Source of the DNA: Chloroflexota bacterium
Lineage (GTDB): Bacteria; Chloroflexota; Dehalococcoidia; JACPQF01
DNA: 32,641 nucleotides
Direction: 5' to 3'
Assembly: GCA_016190625.1 (NCBI GenBank)
Contig: JACPQF010000064.1
Span: forward strand, 1 to 32,641
Both the position numbers and the translations under genes were made by a program. Each line of letters starts with the position of its first letter. Position 1 is the stretch's first letter. Below the pieces are notes generated by a model. That model saw only the letters and a program-made list of their open reading frames with translations, made no database searches and was not told the origin of the DNA. This document shows, piece after piece, positions 15,985-25,800 of this stretch.

Positions 15985-18459
15985 TTAGGTGCGTTGGGGG
16001 GAGGAGGTGTGACGGTGATCACTGCGAGAGGCAAAACCTACAAGGAGGACCAACGTTACAGCAAGGAAGAAGACCGAGATGGCCACGCCGAGCTTGAAGC
16101 TGAGGGGGTCGTAGCGGAACTCTACCAGGCTTTCGCCGGCCGGGAGCCCCACGGCGCGGAAGGCGGCGTTCGCTTGAAAGATGTCACTGGGGCTGCCGTT
16201 TACCCACGCTTTCCAACCGGGGTAATAGGAATCGCTCAGGATCAGGTAGCCCGCCGCCCCGGTCCTGGCAGTAACGATCACTTGACGTGGCCCATACTCC
16301 GCCACGGTTGCCCCTGACTTACCTGCCGCTTGAACGCCGGTGGATGGCCCGGCCGCGAGAAGACCGTCCAGCCGTTTCCCTAGCGACGCCAGAAATCCGG
16401 ATCGTAGGGGCTCCATAAGGACGACCGCGCTACGAGGGTCGAACTCGGGCTTCGCGATCGCCGCTAGCGCCTCCGGAAGAGTTGGGACTGTGATAGCCTT
16501 GCCGCTGACCACGTACGCCCGTTCGAGGTAGTCAGGGTTTTCGTAAGCCGGGCTTTGCCCAAGCAGGGCCAACCTCAGATCGCTGTTCGCCGGCAGCGTG
16601 TCGCTCAGAACGTAGCGCACGTTCATCAACCCTAGAAGTCGCCCGTCAAACCCCGACGCGTCAACGGCCTTCAGGAACTCGGTTGTCGAGCCTACCTTCA
16701 GGGGATCGTAATTGTACGACTCGTAGAGGCCGGCCGCCATGGCCGTATCCGGAGTGGCCATGTCCCGAATGGCCTTGACTTCGGTCGGATCGTTCGAGCC
16801 AAACGTGCGAAAGCTGTGCGTGTCGTAGAACTTCGCGAGGAAAGCGCTATCCGGGGTATAGATACGGGACAACCTGTCGGTTTCGCCAAGCTGATCGAGG
16901 AGCGGCATGCCGCCACTGTCGTAGACCTGCGGCTGAGTGGTGGGATTCAGAGGAAAGCCGAAGACGATGAGATCGGCCGCAACGAACATCCCAACGGCCA
17001 GTTGCCACCATCTTCTCGGCAAAGATCGCAAGAACAGAACGGCCAGGCCCGACAGAGCTAGCATACCACCAAGCTTGCCGATTGAACCTATGAGGGTTGC
17101 GGCGATCTCCTCGTTCCGGTTCACGACGAGGCCGAGGGCAACCATAGCAACGCCGATGCCGATGCCAACTGTAAACACGATCTTCCCCCGCTCATGGACT
17201 TTCGCCGAGCCTGCCCGGGTGAGCAGGGAGTCCGTTCCTATTCCCGCCAGGGTCCCGGCCGCCAAAGTGTAGAGGAACAGGAACCTGGCGGGAGCCTGGA
17301 AGAAGCTGAATCCCGGAACGTGGCCAAAGATGAACGGGTAAACAGGAAGAAAACGTCCCAGGGCAAACAGAAGGGATACGGCGATTGTGCCCAGGAGAAA
17401 TATCCTCGGCGCCCGCGACAGCTTCACCGGCGCTAGCAGGCCAACGGACGCGGCCAGCAGGGGAAAGACGCCCACGTAGCCCGCTGCCTCCCAATAGTTG
17501 CCCGGCCCCCAATAATTGCCCGCGCCCGGGTTGCCGAAGAAGTCCGGCGCCAGTAGGCCAGCCAGTTGCCAGGGAACCAGGGAATAGTTCATGGCAAACT
17601 CGTACTCGGCTCCGCCCGACCGTACCGAGTTTACAGCTAGCTCGGCCGTGGGCAGTAACTGAATGGCGGCCAATCCGATGCCGAGGCAAAGCATGGTCAA
17701 AACGGGGAGGCAGGCGCGCACTGGAGGCAGGGGCTTCAGCCAGATTCGGGTCGGGCCCGCCGAACTCGATATCTCTTTGCTCAGTGGTGGAAGCCTGCTA
17801 AATTGCCAGGCGCGGCATAGGGTATAGAGGACCACGAGGATGAGCGAGTAGAAGCTCAATTGGGCATGGCCCGCCAGTAATTGGAGGGACACCGCCAGCG
17901 CTCCCAGAAGGATGAGGGTCGTGGTCCGCCTTCGATCACGCTCCCTCGGGCGCAGGGCTGCTTCCGCCAAGGCCAGCTCGAGGGGCAGCCAGGCCGACGC
18001 GCTCGTCATGCTCAGGAACTCGGCCCGCGAGATGAGGAAGCCGCCAAAAGCGTAGCTCAGCCCCGACACAAAGCTGGCAAACCGGGACAGGCCCAGGACC
18101 CGGCCAAAAACGTACATGAAGATGCCCGCCAGCCCTACGTGCAGCACCACGCTATAGCCCATCGCCTTCTCGATGGAAAAGAAGAGAAAAATGACGTTGA
18201 GAGGATAGAACACCGCACTCTGCAAGTTAGCGGCCAGGGGCGTGCCATTCCCCAAATAGGGGTTCCACAGCGGCACCTGACCGGCCAGATAGGATTCGAC
18301 GGCAAACTTGCGCCAGGGGAAGAATTGGAGGAGAGGCGTGCCCCAATGGAGCACATCACCGGTGAACACGAGCTTCCAGAAAAGCAGCAACGACAGGCCA
18401 AAGAGAAGAGCCGCCAGACCCAAGTCCGGTTTGAGCTTGCCTCTTGCTAGTTCACCCAT
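15985..18459 (-). CDS. YfhO-family polytopic membrane protein
   Basis: The 824-residue product has about a dozen hydrophobic helices and the YfhO-type layout: an N-terminal helix, the loop 'FFPWRKFAVESYLAGQVPLWNPY' and 'GNGTPLAANLQSAVFYPLN', many helices to about residue 530, then a soluble extracytoplasmic domain with 'GLMNVRYVLSD', 'SDSYYPGWKAWVNG' and 'FRAVGLPAGESLVEFRYDP', and a closing helix. YfhO proteins resemble GT-C glycosyltransferases, and the Bacillus member is linked to lipoteichoic acid glycosylation; the substrate here is unknown. It begins five bases after the stop of the next membrane protein gene, with no clear Shine-Dalgarno, so coupling is likely. It lies just upstream of the tad operon in the same direction. 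Confidence 0.85.
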   Translation of the reverse strand: MGELARGKLKPDLGLAALLFGLSLLLFWKLVFTGDVLHWGTPLLQFFPWRKFAVESYLAGQVPLWNPYLGNGTPLAANLQSAVFYPLNVIFLFFSIEKAMGYSVVLHVGLAGIFMYVFGRVLGLSRFASFVSGLSYAFGGFLISRAEFLSMTSASAWLPLELALAEAALRPRERDRRRTTTLILLGALAVSLQLLAGHAQLSFYSLILVVLYTLCRAWQFSRLPPLSKEISSSAGPTRIWLKPLPPVRACLPVLTMLCLGIGLAAIQLLPTAELAVNSVRSGGAEYEFAMNYSLVPWQLAGLLAPDFFGNPGAGNYWGPGNYWEAAGYVGVFPLLAASVGLLAPVKLSRAPRIFLLGTIAVSLLFALGRFLPVYPFIFGHVPGFSFFQAPARFLFLYTLAAGTLAGIGTDSLLTRAGSAKVHERGKIVFTVGIGIGVAMVALGLVVNRNEEIAATLIGSIGKLGGMLALSGLAVLFLRSLPRRWWQLAVGMFVAADLIVFGFPLNPTTQPQVYDSGGMPLLDQLGETDRLSRIYTPDSAFLAKFYDTHSFRTFGSNDPTEVKAIRDMATPDTAMAAGLYESYNYDPLKVGSTTEFLKAVDASGFDGRLLGLMNVRYVLSDTLPANSDLRLALLGQSPAYENPDYLERAYVVSGKAITVPTLPEALAAIAKPEFDPRSAVVLMEPLRSGFLASLGKRLDGLLAAGPSTGVQAAGKSGATVAEYGPRQVIVTARTGAAGYLILSDSYYPGWKAWVNGSPSDIFQANAAFRAVGLPAGESLVEFRYDPLSFKLGVAISVFFLAVTLVLLVGFASRSDHRHTSSPQRT

Positions 18460-18464
18460 GCCAA

Positions 18465-20330
18465 TCAGCCCAGCCTCTCTTTTTGCGCTAGCTCACGAAG
18501 ACGCCTGTTCAGAACCATCAGCATGGCCCCCGTTGCCCCCAGCAACGCCAACGCCGCCAAGAGCGCCAGCTCACGGGAACCCTGGAAAAGGTACAGGTAG
18601 ACGAACCAGAAATCGGGGAAGTTCAAGCCCGCCAGTTGCGTCTCCTCAAGCACCTCCACGCTTCTTTCCGCCTCGGATCGTCCCTCGGTGTCCAGCCTCG
18701 CTCGCTCCGCGGCGAAATCACCGCCCACCTTGGCCAGTTCCCCCGGTCCGGCGGCGTTGGCCAGAACGGCGGCCAGTGACGTCCATTGTCCCACTAACGG
18801 CGAACCCGCCGGCTGAAAAATCACACGCTCGTACATGCCATCAGGATCGTTCGTAAAGGCCACCAGTAGATAGCGAGTGTAATCTACTCCGACCGCCGAG
18901 ACCTGCACAATCAGCCCTAGCGCTACCGCTACGGGCAGGAGGCGCCGGCCAACCCTCTGGGGAAGTCCCTGTGTCCTGTACAAGGCGCCGATGACTAGCA
19001 CAAGAAAGGGCAAGACGGGCAGCATCAAGCGCGGCCCCCAGCTCCATCCCCCCTCCCAGAACCTATAGGGTGCGTGGAACAACAACCATACGAGGCCCAA
19101 ACCGGCGAAGAACAGAGCCTCCCTCTTCCGCCAGCGAAAGAAGGCGACCGAGACAATAAGGGATATGATGAGGACCGGGCTGTACCAAATCAGGCCCTTG
19201 CCTGGACTCAATAGCAGGCCATATAAGCCTTCGACGAACAACCGGTTCCATGCAATGGATTCATAGCCCGTGACGAAAGGAGAGCCAAAGCGGGCGAAGT
19301 TGTACCAGCCAATCAGAGCGAGAATGGCGGCGAGGGGAAGAAAGAAGGCGCCCGCCTCCAAAGCCAATCTGAGAATTTCGACACGCTGAGGCGCCCTCAC
19401 CCTAACCCTCTCCCACTGCGGCGGGAGAGGGAACAGTCCCCTCTCCCGTCCTTCCGCAGGATGGGAGAGGGTTAGGGTGAGGGCACTCTGCAGCAAGGCT
19501 GATTTCAGAGCAGACGGAAGAGAGGACAAGATGCCTCGCCCCTCGTTACCCGTGGTGGTGTCGCATCCAACATGGCGGGATCCAATGATACCTCTCTCAC
19601 GGACGATCGCCAGCCAGTACAAGACGAACACGGGAAGTAGTACCCCTGTCGACACCCTGGCCATGACCGCAAACCCAAGGGCAACGCCTGCCAGCGCGGA
19701 CCACATCAGGGGTTTGGGGGAAGGTGATGAGCGAACCAGGCAAAGGGCCGATGCGACGAGCAGCAGGCCTGCAAGGGGCTCGCCGAAGTACGATTTGGCA
19801 TACGGCCAGGCCATCGTTGCCAGGCCGTAGATCAGGGCGGCCACGAGAGAGGCGCGCAAACCGAATCCCAGTGAAGAAGCGTAGGCAAATAGGACAGCGC
19901 AAGCTAGAGCGGATATCACGGGATTCAACATTGTTGTGGCAAATCTCGTGGTGAAGTAAGGATCCACTGAGGGAGCCGCAAAGGCCATTAGCTTGCCTGC
20001 ATAGTAGAAGGGGATCGTCACCAGCGACTGGCCAAGGCCGTACATCGAGTACACCCGGCCATCCGTGCCCCGTTTTGCCGTCTCCGTCGCGAAGGACAGA
20101 CTATGCCCTTCCGTTCCCCGCGGTCCGACGCTCGTCTCGAACACCGACTCGCCGGGCACGTCGAAGCTCCCACGCTCCGCAATGCTTCTTGCCACCTGAA
20201 ACACCGCTTCGCCATCCCGGTTGACGATGCGCCCGTTGGCCGTCAGCAAGTACAGGAACAGAAAGAACCAGAAAATCTGTAATCCCAGCTTGCGAGGCGA
20301 TGGGCTAGCCGCAATAAAGTTACGAGCCAA
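18465..20330 (-). CDS. Polytopic GT-C-like membrane protein with in-frame repeat insertion
   Basis: The 621-residue membrane protein has about ten to twelve helices and an early acidic loop 'NRDGEAVFQVARSIAERGSFDVP' typical of ArnT/RgtA-like GT-C enzymes, so a lipid-linked sugar transferase role is inferred. Start is TTG at 20330, supported by TAGGAG five to six bases ahead; no ATG fits as well. Between residues of about 280 and 316 the sequence changes to 'TLTLSHPAEGRERGLFPLPPQWERVRVRA'-type text, which is the translation of a 92-bp palindromic repeat at 19393-19484. The insertion keeps the frame and falls in a loop between membrane helices. The gene ends five bases before the yfhO-like gene. 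Confidence 0.8.
   Translation of the reverse strand: MARNFIAASPSPRKLGLQIFWFFLFLYLLTANGRIVNRDGEAVFQVARSIAERGSFDVPGESVFETSVGPRGTEGHSLSFATETAKRGTDGRVYSMYGLGQSLVTIPFYYAGKLMAFAAPSVDPYFTTRFATTMLNPVISALACAVLFAYASSLGFGLRASLVAALIYGLATMAWPYAKSYFGEPLAGLLLVASALCLVRSSPSPKPLMWSALAGVALGFAVMARVSTGVLLPVFVLYWLAIVRERGIIGSRHVGCDTTTGNEGRGILSSLPSALKSALLQSALTLTLSHPAEGRERGLFPLPPQWERVRVRAPQRVEILRLALEAGAFFLPLAAILALIGWYNFARFGSPFVTGYESIAWNRLFVEGLYGLLLSPGKGLIWYSPVLIISLIVSVAFFRWRKREALFFAGLGLVWLLFHAPYRFWEGGWSWGPRLMLPVLPFLVLVIGALYRTQGLPQRVGRRLLPVAVALGLIVQVSAVGVDYTRYLLVAFTNDPDGMYERVIFQPAGSPLVGQWTSLAAVLANAAGPGELAKVGGDFAAERARLDTEGRSEAERSVEVLEETQLAGLNFPDFWFVYLYLFQGSRELALLAALALLGATGAMLMVLNRRLRELAQKERLG
19393..19484. repeat. Palindromic element with perfect 23-bp arms inside a gene
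   Basis: Arm gccctcaccctaaccctctc... at 19393-19415 is exactly complementary to 19462-19484 (23 of 23). The centre holds a second palindrome (gggagaggga / tcccctctccc). The type CCCTCACCCTAACCCTCTCCC is a small dispersed repeat I know from many bacterial genomes. Here it lies in frame in the GT-C-like gene rather than between genes. Confidence 0.9.
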
Positions 20331-20395
20331 AAACGACTCCTATCACTAAGCAGTTACGCAGTGCTGACTCGAATAGCCCGGGCCTACGCCCGTCC

Positions 20396-20590
20396 GTAGG
20401 GGCGAAGCATTGGCGCTGGGTTTCCGACTGGGAATCGCGCTTGTTCGCCAATGCTTCGCCCGCCCCGAGTCTGCACCACGCCCGAGCCTGTTCCCTGCGG
20501 CTCTTGCGGCAACAACCCGGGCGGGCAAAGCATTCGCAATCACGGTTGAGAGCCCAGATTGAACTGATTCTGCGAATGCTTAGCCCCTAC
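20396..20590. repeat. MITE-like composite repeat with GTAGGGGC termini
   Basis: The 310-bp gap between two membrane-protein genes has no ORF I trust and is mostly this element. The left end gtaggggcgaagcattggcg and the complement of the right end, gtaggggctaagcattcgca, agree at 16-17 of 20 positions. Inside are two further inverted repeats: ggcgaagcattggcg 20401-20415 with 20446-20460 (15 of 15), and gcaaagcattcgca 20525-20538 with 20571-20584 (13 of 14). It encodes nothing and looks like two nested copies of one small element. Confidence 0.75.
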
Positions 20591-20639
20591 GAGCACAGCA
20601 CGTCGACCTCCACAGAAGGCGACCGCGTAACTCCTGCCA

Positions 20640-22253
20640 CTAATTTGTGACGCGAAAAATCGCGACGTCGCCGTTCTCAAAGACGGACCGGAGATACTGT
20701 CTGGCAGCCGGATCGTACGGCCTCAGCTCCCGCTCACTCCTGCCATAGTAGACCAGCGCGATGCCGTACTTTAACAAGAATTGCCTTTCCTCCTCCGGGT
20801 CCATCCCGCCAGCAAAGAACTCGCCGAGAAGATCCATCTTCTCCTCCGCCCTGACGGTCTCGAAGGGATGGCCGTAGAACACCCGATTGCCGGCAAGGGC
20901 CGGGATGATGTTTCCGGTAGTATCCAACGCCAACACCGTGTCCCTGTGCGAGGAGTTCTCGCTTAACCAGCGAATAGCGCTGGCTTCACCCTCCGTGAGA
21001 TACAAGGGATATGGATGGCTCCCGTCGCGCACGGCCAGGAAAGTGGCCAGGAATAGGTTGGAAGGGACCATCGCCACCACGAGAACGGCCAGAAGCCCTT
21101 TCCTTGTATTACGCGTGGCGACGAAGCCATAGAAGCCGATCACGGCAAGCAGGGCCAGATCGACGTGAAAGCCGGTAATCAGCCGTCGTTGGAGGCCGAA
21201 GGGAACGTACAGGAGAAAGGGCGTGACGAACACCCATACAAGCAGAAGTTGGCGGGCCGCAGGGGAGACGAAGAGTGGCTTTCTCGATCGCCACAACTGC
21301 GCCACGCCCAAGGCGGCAAGAGCCGCGAGAAGACCGTAGCCAAGCAAGTAGTCGTAGGGCGGCGGCGAAGGCGTGAGGTTTTGTGACGACCACTCCCGAA
21401 GAATCGGGTTCATATACAGCGCTACGTAGTCGTTGGCCAGACCCGGGAGAGTAAGGCCGACGAGCAGCCCCAGGTAGCCTACCTCCCGCCAGTCGATGCA
21501 CCTCTGTGCCAGCCAGCGCCCTAGCAGCCAGACCACGGTTACGGCGAAGATGGTGACGATCAAGAAAGGCTGGATGAACGTCTGAACGAGACCCAGGAGG
21601 CCGGCGATGATAGCAAATCTGACCTTCTGTTGCTCGATTGCTTTCAGCATCGCGAACAAGGCGATTACGAGCAGCCCGATGCCCAGCGGGAAGTGCGGGT
21701 TGGCGAAGATGGCCGCGTAGGTGACGGATTCGGGAACCATCATATCTGAGGGCAGGTGGCCAAACAGAGACGTCAGCCAGCCAAAGCCGGAGCTAAGGGC
21801 CGCGATGGCAAAGCAAGCCCAGGCCCGGCCGGCGTGCCTGAAAAGGGAGAGAGCCACGTAGAAGATGGTCACCAGCAGGAAGGCGCCGAAGAGAACGCGG
21901 GCCAGATGGTAGGTCACGACAAGTGGCAGCCCGAGAGTGGAACTGAGCCTACCGAGGGCCAAGTAGAAGGTGAAGACAAAAACCCCCTCGTGATCCTCCG
22001 AGGTATAGGGAAGGCGAAAGTCCCATTGCTCCCTTGCTCCCTCCTGCATCTTGGCGAGGTACGAGTAGCCGTCCTGCGGGTTTACCAGAATCCCGCCGAA
22101 CTGCGTTCCGGCAGGCGCCACGACGTAAGCGTACAGGTAGGGCAGCAGCGTCGATCCGGCCACAAGCAAGGCGCAGACCGCTACCACGACCAGGCGACGC
22201 CATCTCTGCGTCCCCTCGCGCCCCTTGCCGTTTTCGACAGACAACGCTTCCAC
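20640..22253 (-). CDS. Polytopic membrane protein, GT-C-like, function unknown
   Basis: The 537-residue product has an N-terminal helix, about ten further helices and a C-terminal soluble region ('ASAIRWLSENSSHRDTVLALDTTGNIIPALAGNRVFYGHPFET', 'YGIALVYYGRSERELRPYDP'). The architecture, with an acidic first loop (NPQDGYSYLAKMQ) and a C-terminal 'value of last resort' domain, resembles uncharacterised GT-C-like proteins I know from Chloroflexota. The start is GTG at 22253 without a clear Shine-Dalgarno, and no better start is present within the next 17 codons. It is separated from the previous membrane gene by the repeat at 20396, so whether the three form one operon is uncertain. Confidence 0.75.
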   Translation of the reverse strand: MEALSVENGKGREGTQRWRRLVVVAVCALLVAGSTLLPYLYAYVVAPAGTQFGGILVNPQDGYSYLAKMQEGAREQWDFRLPYTSEDHEGVFVFTFYLALGRLSSTLGLPLVVTYHLARVLFGAFLLVTIFYVALSLFRHAGRAWACFAIAALSSGFGWLTSLFGHLPSDMMVPESVTYAAIFANPHFPLGIGLLVIALFAMLKAIEQQKVRFAIIAGLLGLVQTFIQPFLIVTIFAVTVVWLLGRWLAQRCIDWREVGYLGLLVGLTLPGLANDYVALYMNPILREWSSQNLTPSPPPYDYLLGYGLLAALAALGVAQLWRSRKPLFVSPAARQLLLVWVFVTPFLLYVPFGLQRRLITGFHVDLALLAVIGFYGFVATRNTRKGLLAVLVVAMVPSNLFLATFLAVRDGSHPYPLYLTEGEASAIRWLSENSSHRDTVLALDTTGNIIPALAGNRVFYGHPFETVRAEEKMDLLGEFFAGGMDPEEERQFLLKYGIALVYYGRSERELRPYDPAARQYLRSVFENGDVAIFRVTN

Positions 22254-22352
22254 GTGCGAATTCTACCACCGGCGCGAGGGCAGGGAAATAGGATGGAAGT
22301 ACTAGGCTGTTTGGGCCGGGTGGTCTTCTAGCAGATGAACTCCTACCTCGTG

Positions 22353-22727
22353 CTACCTCGTCGGACTTGCCGCCGTTGGGAGCGTTGGCAGCATCTGTGC
22401 GTCGAAGACCACTCTCTTGCTTTCGTGGTCACGGATGAATGCTTTTACTACGAAGGTGCCTGGACCCGGGAGCTGGAGCTGGAGCTGAAACGCAAGCACG
22501 ATTCTTTGGGATTCGGCCTGCCCTATGGTTGGGGGGCGGCCTGCGTTGAAGTTCAAGCCTAGTTTGGCTAGTTCGACGTTGTCCTGATTCTCAACACTGA
22601 GCGCAAGTGGGTGATTCATGTTGGTCGCATTCCATGGGACCAAAATCCCCGCCGCAAGAGACATGGACTGCTGTTGGGCAAAGTCGGCCACATAAATACG
22701 ATCCCAACCGCCGCCCATCATGTACAC
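22353..22727 (-). CDS. DUF6941-like small protein, possibly 5'-truncated
   Basis: The 124-residue frame reads VYMMGGGWDRI, 'SLAAGILVPWNATNMNHPLALSVENQD', 'GRPPTIGQAESQRIVLAFQLQLQLPGPGTFVVKAFI'. I recognise this as the small beta-sandwich family that I recall as DUF6941, common in Chloroflexota and Actinomycetota, function unknown. Known members usually have 15-20 more N-terminal residues before 'GKLYxxGGGWD'; here an in-frame TAG lies about ten codons upstream and the only starts are GTG 22727 or ATG 22721, with no clear ribosome site. It may be a short functional form or a decayed gene. It is divergent from the rhs promoter and 99 bases upstream of the membrane-protein gene. Confidence 0.6.
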   Translation of the reverse strand: MYMMGGGWDRIYVADFAQQQSMSLAAGILVPWNATNMNHPLALSVENQDNVELAKLGLNFNAGRPPTIGQAESQRIVLAFQLQLQLPGPGTFVVKAFIRDHESKRVVFDAQMLPTLPTAASPTR

Positions 22728-22740
22728 CCGGCTCTCACTC

Positions 22741-22769
22741 TTGACATGGCGCTATGGCGCCAATATAAT
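22741..22769 (+). promoter_or_regulatory. Consensus promoter with a 16-bp palindrome filling the spacer
   Basis: TTGACA (22741-22746) and TATAAT (22764-22769) are both exact consensus with an ideal 17-bp spacer. Sixteen of the seventeen spacer bases (22747-22762) form a perfect inverted repeat, TGGCGC-TATG-GCGCCA. A dimeric regulator bound there would compete with RNA polymerase. The promoter points at the rhs-like gene, giving a leader of about 120 bases. Confidence 0.8.
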
Positions 22770-22819
22770 GGGCGGCGTCACACCCCTTTGCCGGTTTCCT
22801 TGATAACATATATCATTTT

Positions 22820-22878
22820 CTGGCAGAGCGACGAAGTGATCGATCCCGCCCAGCGGGACCGCCCTCGACCTCTGCCAG
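22820..22878 (+). promoter_or_regulatory. Structured 5' leader of the rhs-like mRNA
   Basis: A 9-bp stem, ctggcagag (22820-22828) with ctctgccag (22870-22878), encloses a 5-bp hairpin cccgc-cca-gcggg (22845-22857). It ends seven bases before the ribosome site AGAAGGA, so it could affect translation. No known riboswitch class is evident. Confidence 0.4.
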
Positions 22879-22895
22879 GGGACAGAAGGAAAACT

Positions 22896-25800
22896 ATGAA
22901 CGCCAATGCTGGCCGAACGGCGGTTCTCTCCTTCCTTGCCCTCGGCGCGCTTGCCCTTCTCCTCGCCTTCGCCTCCGGACCGGCTGGCGACCTTCTTGCC
23001 CGCAATGCCACGGGGCCGGTCCTCGCGACGGTCGACGTGAACATCGCCGACAGCGGCCTCGACCCCGCCGTCATCACGGTGACGGTGGGAAGTCAGGTCG
23101 TCTGGCACAACTCCACCGCCGTTTCCCACACGCTCGCCGCTGGCCAGCCCTACCGGGTCTACCTGCCAGTGGCTGTCAGGGCCTATACCGGGAGCGCCAA
23201 CCAAGCTCAGACCGTGGGCCGGGAATCGCCCGTCGCGCCCAGCACCGCCAGCCTCGGCGGCACGCTGGCACCCGGCGGCGTCTACACCTACACATTCGCC
23301 AGCGCCGGCTCCTTTCCCTACTACCTGTCCACCCTGCCCCGCGCCGACGGCCGGGTCGTCGTGCAGGAATCGCCGGCCACGGCAACCGCCACTGCCACGG
23401 CAACGACAACCGCCACGGCGACATCTACGCCAACCGCTACTCCCGGCGGACTGCCGGCCGACCCGGAGACCCAGGCTTCCGCCGTGGACCAGAGCCAGAG
23501 CACCGTGGTGGGCGAGGTCACCTCCTTCCTCTACACCGGCAGCAATCCCATTCAAACCGGGGTCGTCTCCGGCACCATCGTCATCACCCGGGCCGCCGTG
23601 CTCCGAGGGCAGGTCCTGACGGCCGATAGCCAGCCGTTGACCGGGACGGTGATGACCGTAGTCGACCATCCGGAGTTCGGGCAGACCCTGAGCCGGGCCG
23701 ACGGCATGTTCGACCTCGCCGTGAATGGCGGCGGCAGCCTCACCGTCAGCTACGCTAAGAATGGCTACCTGCCCGCAAGGCGTCAGGTCACCGTTCCCTG
23801 GCAGGATTACACCTGGCTGCCGGACGTCGTGCTGACGTCCCGGGACGTCAACGTCACGACCGTCGACCTCACGTCCAGCTCGCCGGTTCAGGTGGCGAGA
23901 GGCTCCGTCATCTCCGACGCCGACGGCCTGCGGCAGGCCACGGTCCTCTTCCCGCAGGGCACCGGCGCCGTGATCACCCTTACCAGCGGCGCCACCCAAA
24001 CCCTAACCAGCCTCAATGTGCGGGCTACCGAATATACGGTGGGCGACAACGGGCCCAAAGCCATGCCCGCCCAGTTGCCGCCCAACAGCGCCTACACCTA
24101 CGCCGTCGAGCTCGGCGTGGATGAGGCCGAGGCCGCTGGCGCCATCGGTCTCCGCTTCAGCCAGCCCCTGCCGGTCTACGTCGAGAACTTCCTCAGCTTT
24201 CCCGTGGGCATCACCGTGCCGGTTGGCTATTTCGACCGGTCGCGGAACGCCTGGGTGCCCAGTGACAACGGTCGGGTGATCGGCATCCTCACTCCTACTC
24301 TCGGCCTGGCCGAGATCGACGTGGACGGGAGCGGCACGGCGGCCATCAGCGCCACCCTGGCGGCGCTGGGAATCACCGACGCCGAGCGCCAGCGGCTGGC
24401 CGCCCTCTACGGCCCCGGCCAGAGCCTCTGGCGTTGGGCGGTCCGCCACTTCTCGGCCTGGGATGCCAACTGGGGCTGGGGGCCGCCGGCGGACGCCCAG
24501 CCGCCGACTAACGACCCACCCCGACCCGTCGACAAGGGCCACCAGTGCGATTGCGAGAGGGGTTCGCTCGTCGAGGTCCAGAACCAGATCCTCGGGGAGA
24601 CGCTGGAGCTGGTGGGGACGCCGTTCGACCTCAACTATCGCAGCGACCGGGTGGAGGGGTACGACGCCGCTTACTGGCTGGATATTCCCCTGAGCGGCGG
24701 CAGCGTCCCGGCGAGCCTCGTCCGGATCGACCTCGAGGTGGCGATCGCCGGGCGGCTGTTCAGGCAGAACTACGCCAGCGCGCCCAACCAGACCGCCACC
24801 TTCGTGTGGGACGGCCTCGACGCTTACGGGCGAGCGGTGCAAGCAAGGCAGACAGCCACCGTGCGCGTCGGCTACGTCTACCGGGGCGTGTACCAGCGGG
24901 TGGAGCGCTTCGGCTACAACGGCAACGGCACCCCCATCAGCGGCAGTCGGACACGGCGGGAAGTCACCCTGTGGCAGGGCTTCTACGTGAACGTGGGCAC
25001 AGTGCAGTCGCTGGGACAGGGTCTCGGCGGCTGGACTCCCGATATCCAGCACGCCTACGACCCCCTCGACCACGTCCTCTATCTGGGCGATGGCTCACGC
25101 CGCGGCGTGGGAGTTACGGCCTTCGTGGTAAGCAGGTTCAGTTTGGGGGGCTTCACTCTCGGAAGGGCAGTGGGTATAGCCCCGGGGGCCGATGGCAGCC
25201 TGTACGCCGCCGATGACCAGTACCACCGCGTCGTTAGGATTAGCGCTAGCGGTATTGTCACCGGCTTTGCTTCCGGCTACAACCCCTACGGTTGTGGCCA
25301 GAATGTCGGCGATGGGGGACCGGCTCACAACGCTTGCCTCTATTATCCTTATGACGTTGCCTCGGGCCCCGACGGCAGTCTTTACATTGCCGACTCTGGC
25401 AACGTTCGCATTCGCCGGGTCGATGCGAGCGGGATCATCACCACCGTGGCACGCGTTTCCACCTCGCGCCTCGCCGTCGCTCAGGACGGCTCTTTGTACT
25501 TCGACGTCTGGGGGAGCAGCTACTATTCTAAACTTGTTCGACGCCTGGGTCCGGATGGAATCATTAGAACTGTGGCCGGCACCGGAGCTTACGGCGGACC
25601 GCTGGGCGACGGGGGGCCGGCCACTGAGGCGTACCTCAGCGCGGGTATCGGCGGCCTTGCCATCGGGCCTGATGGTAGCCTCTACATCTCCGACAGGGAT
25701 CAGCATCGTGTTCGCCGTGTAACCCCGGACGGCATCATCAACACGGTCGCCGGGACCGGCAGCTACGGGTTCAGCGGCGACGGCGGGCCCGCCACGGAAG

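Noticed and set aside
20396-20590. CRISPR array or tRNA in the repeat-rich gap
   Set aside because: Repeats are inverted and not evenly spaced; no direct repeat-spacer pattern and no cloverleaf is visible.
22611-22895. Track's first 95 codons of the rhs-like ORF
   Set aside because: They cover the divergent small gene and the promoter; ATG 22896 has a good ribosome site and begins a signal peptide.
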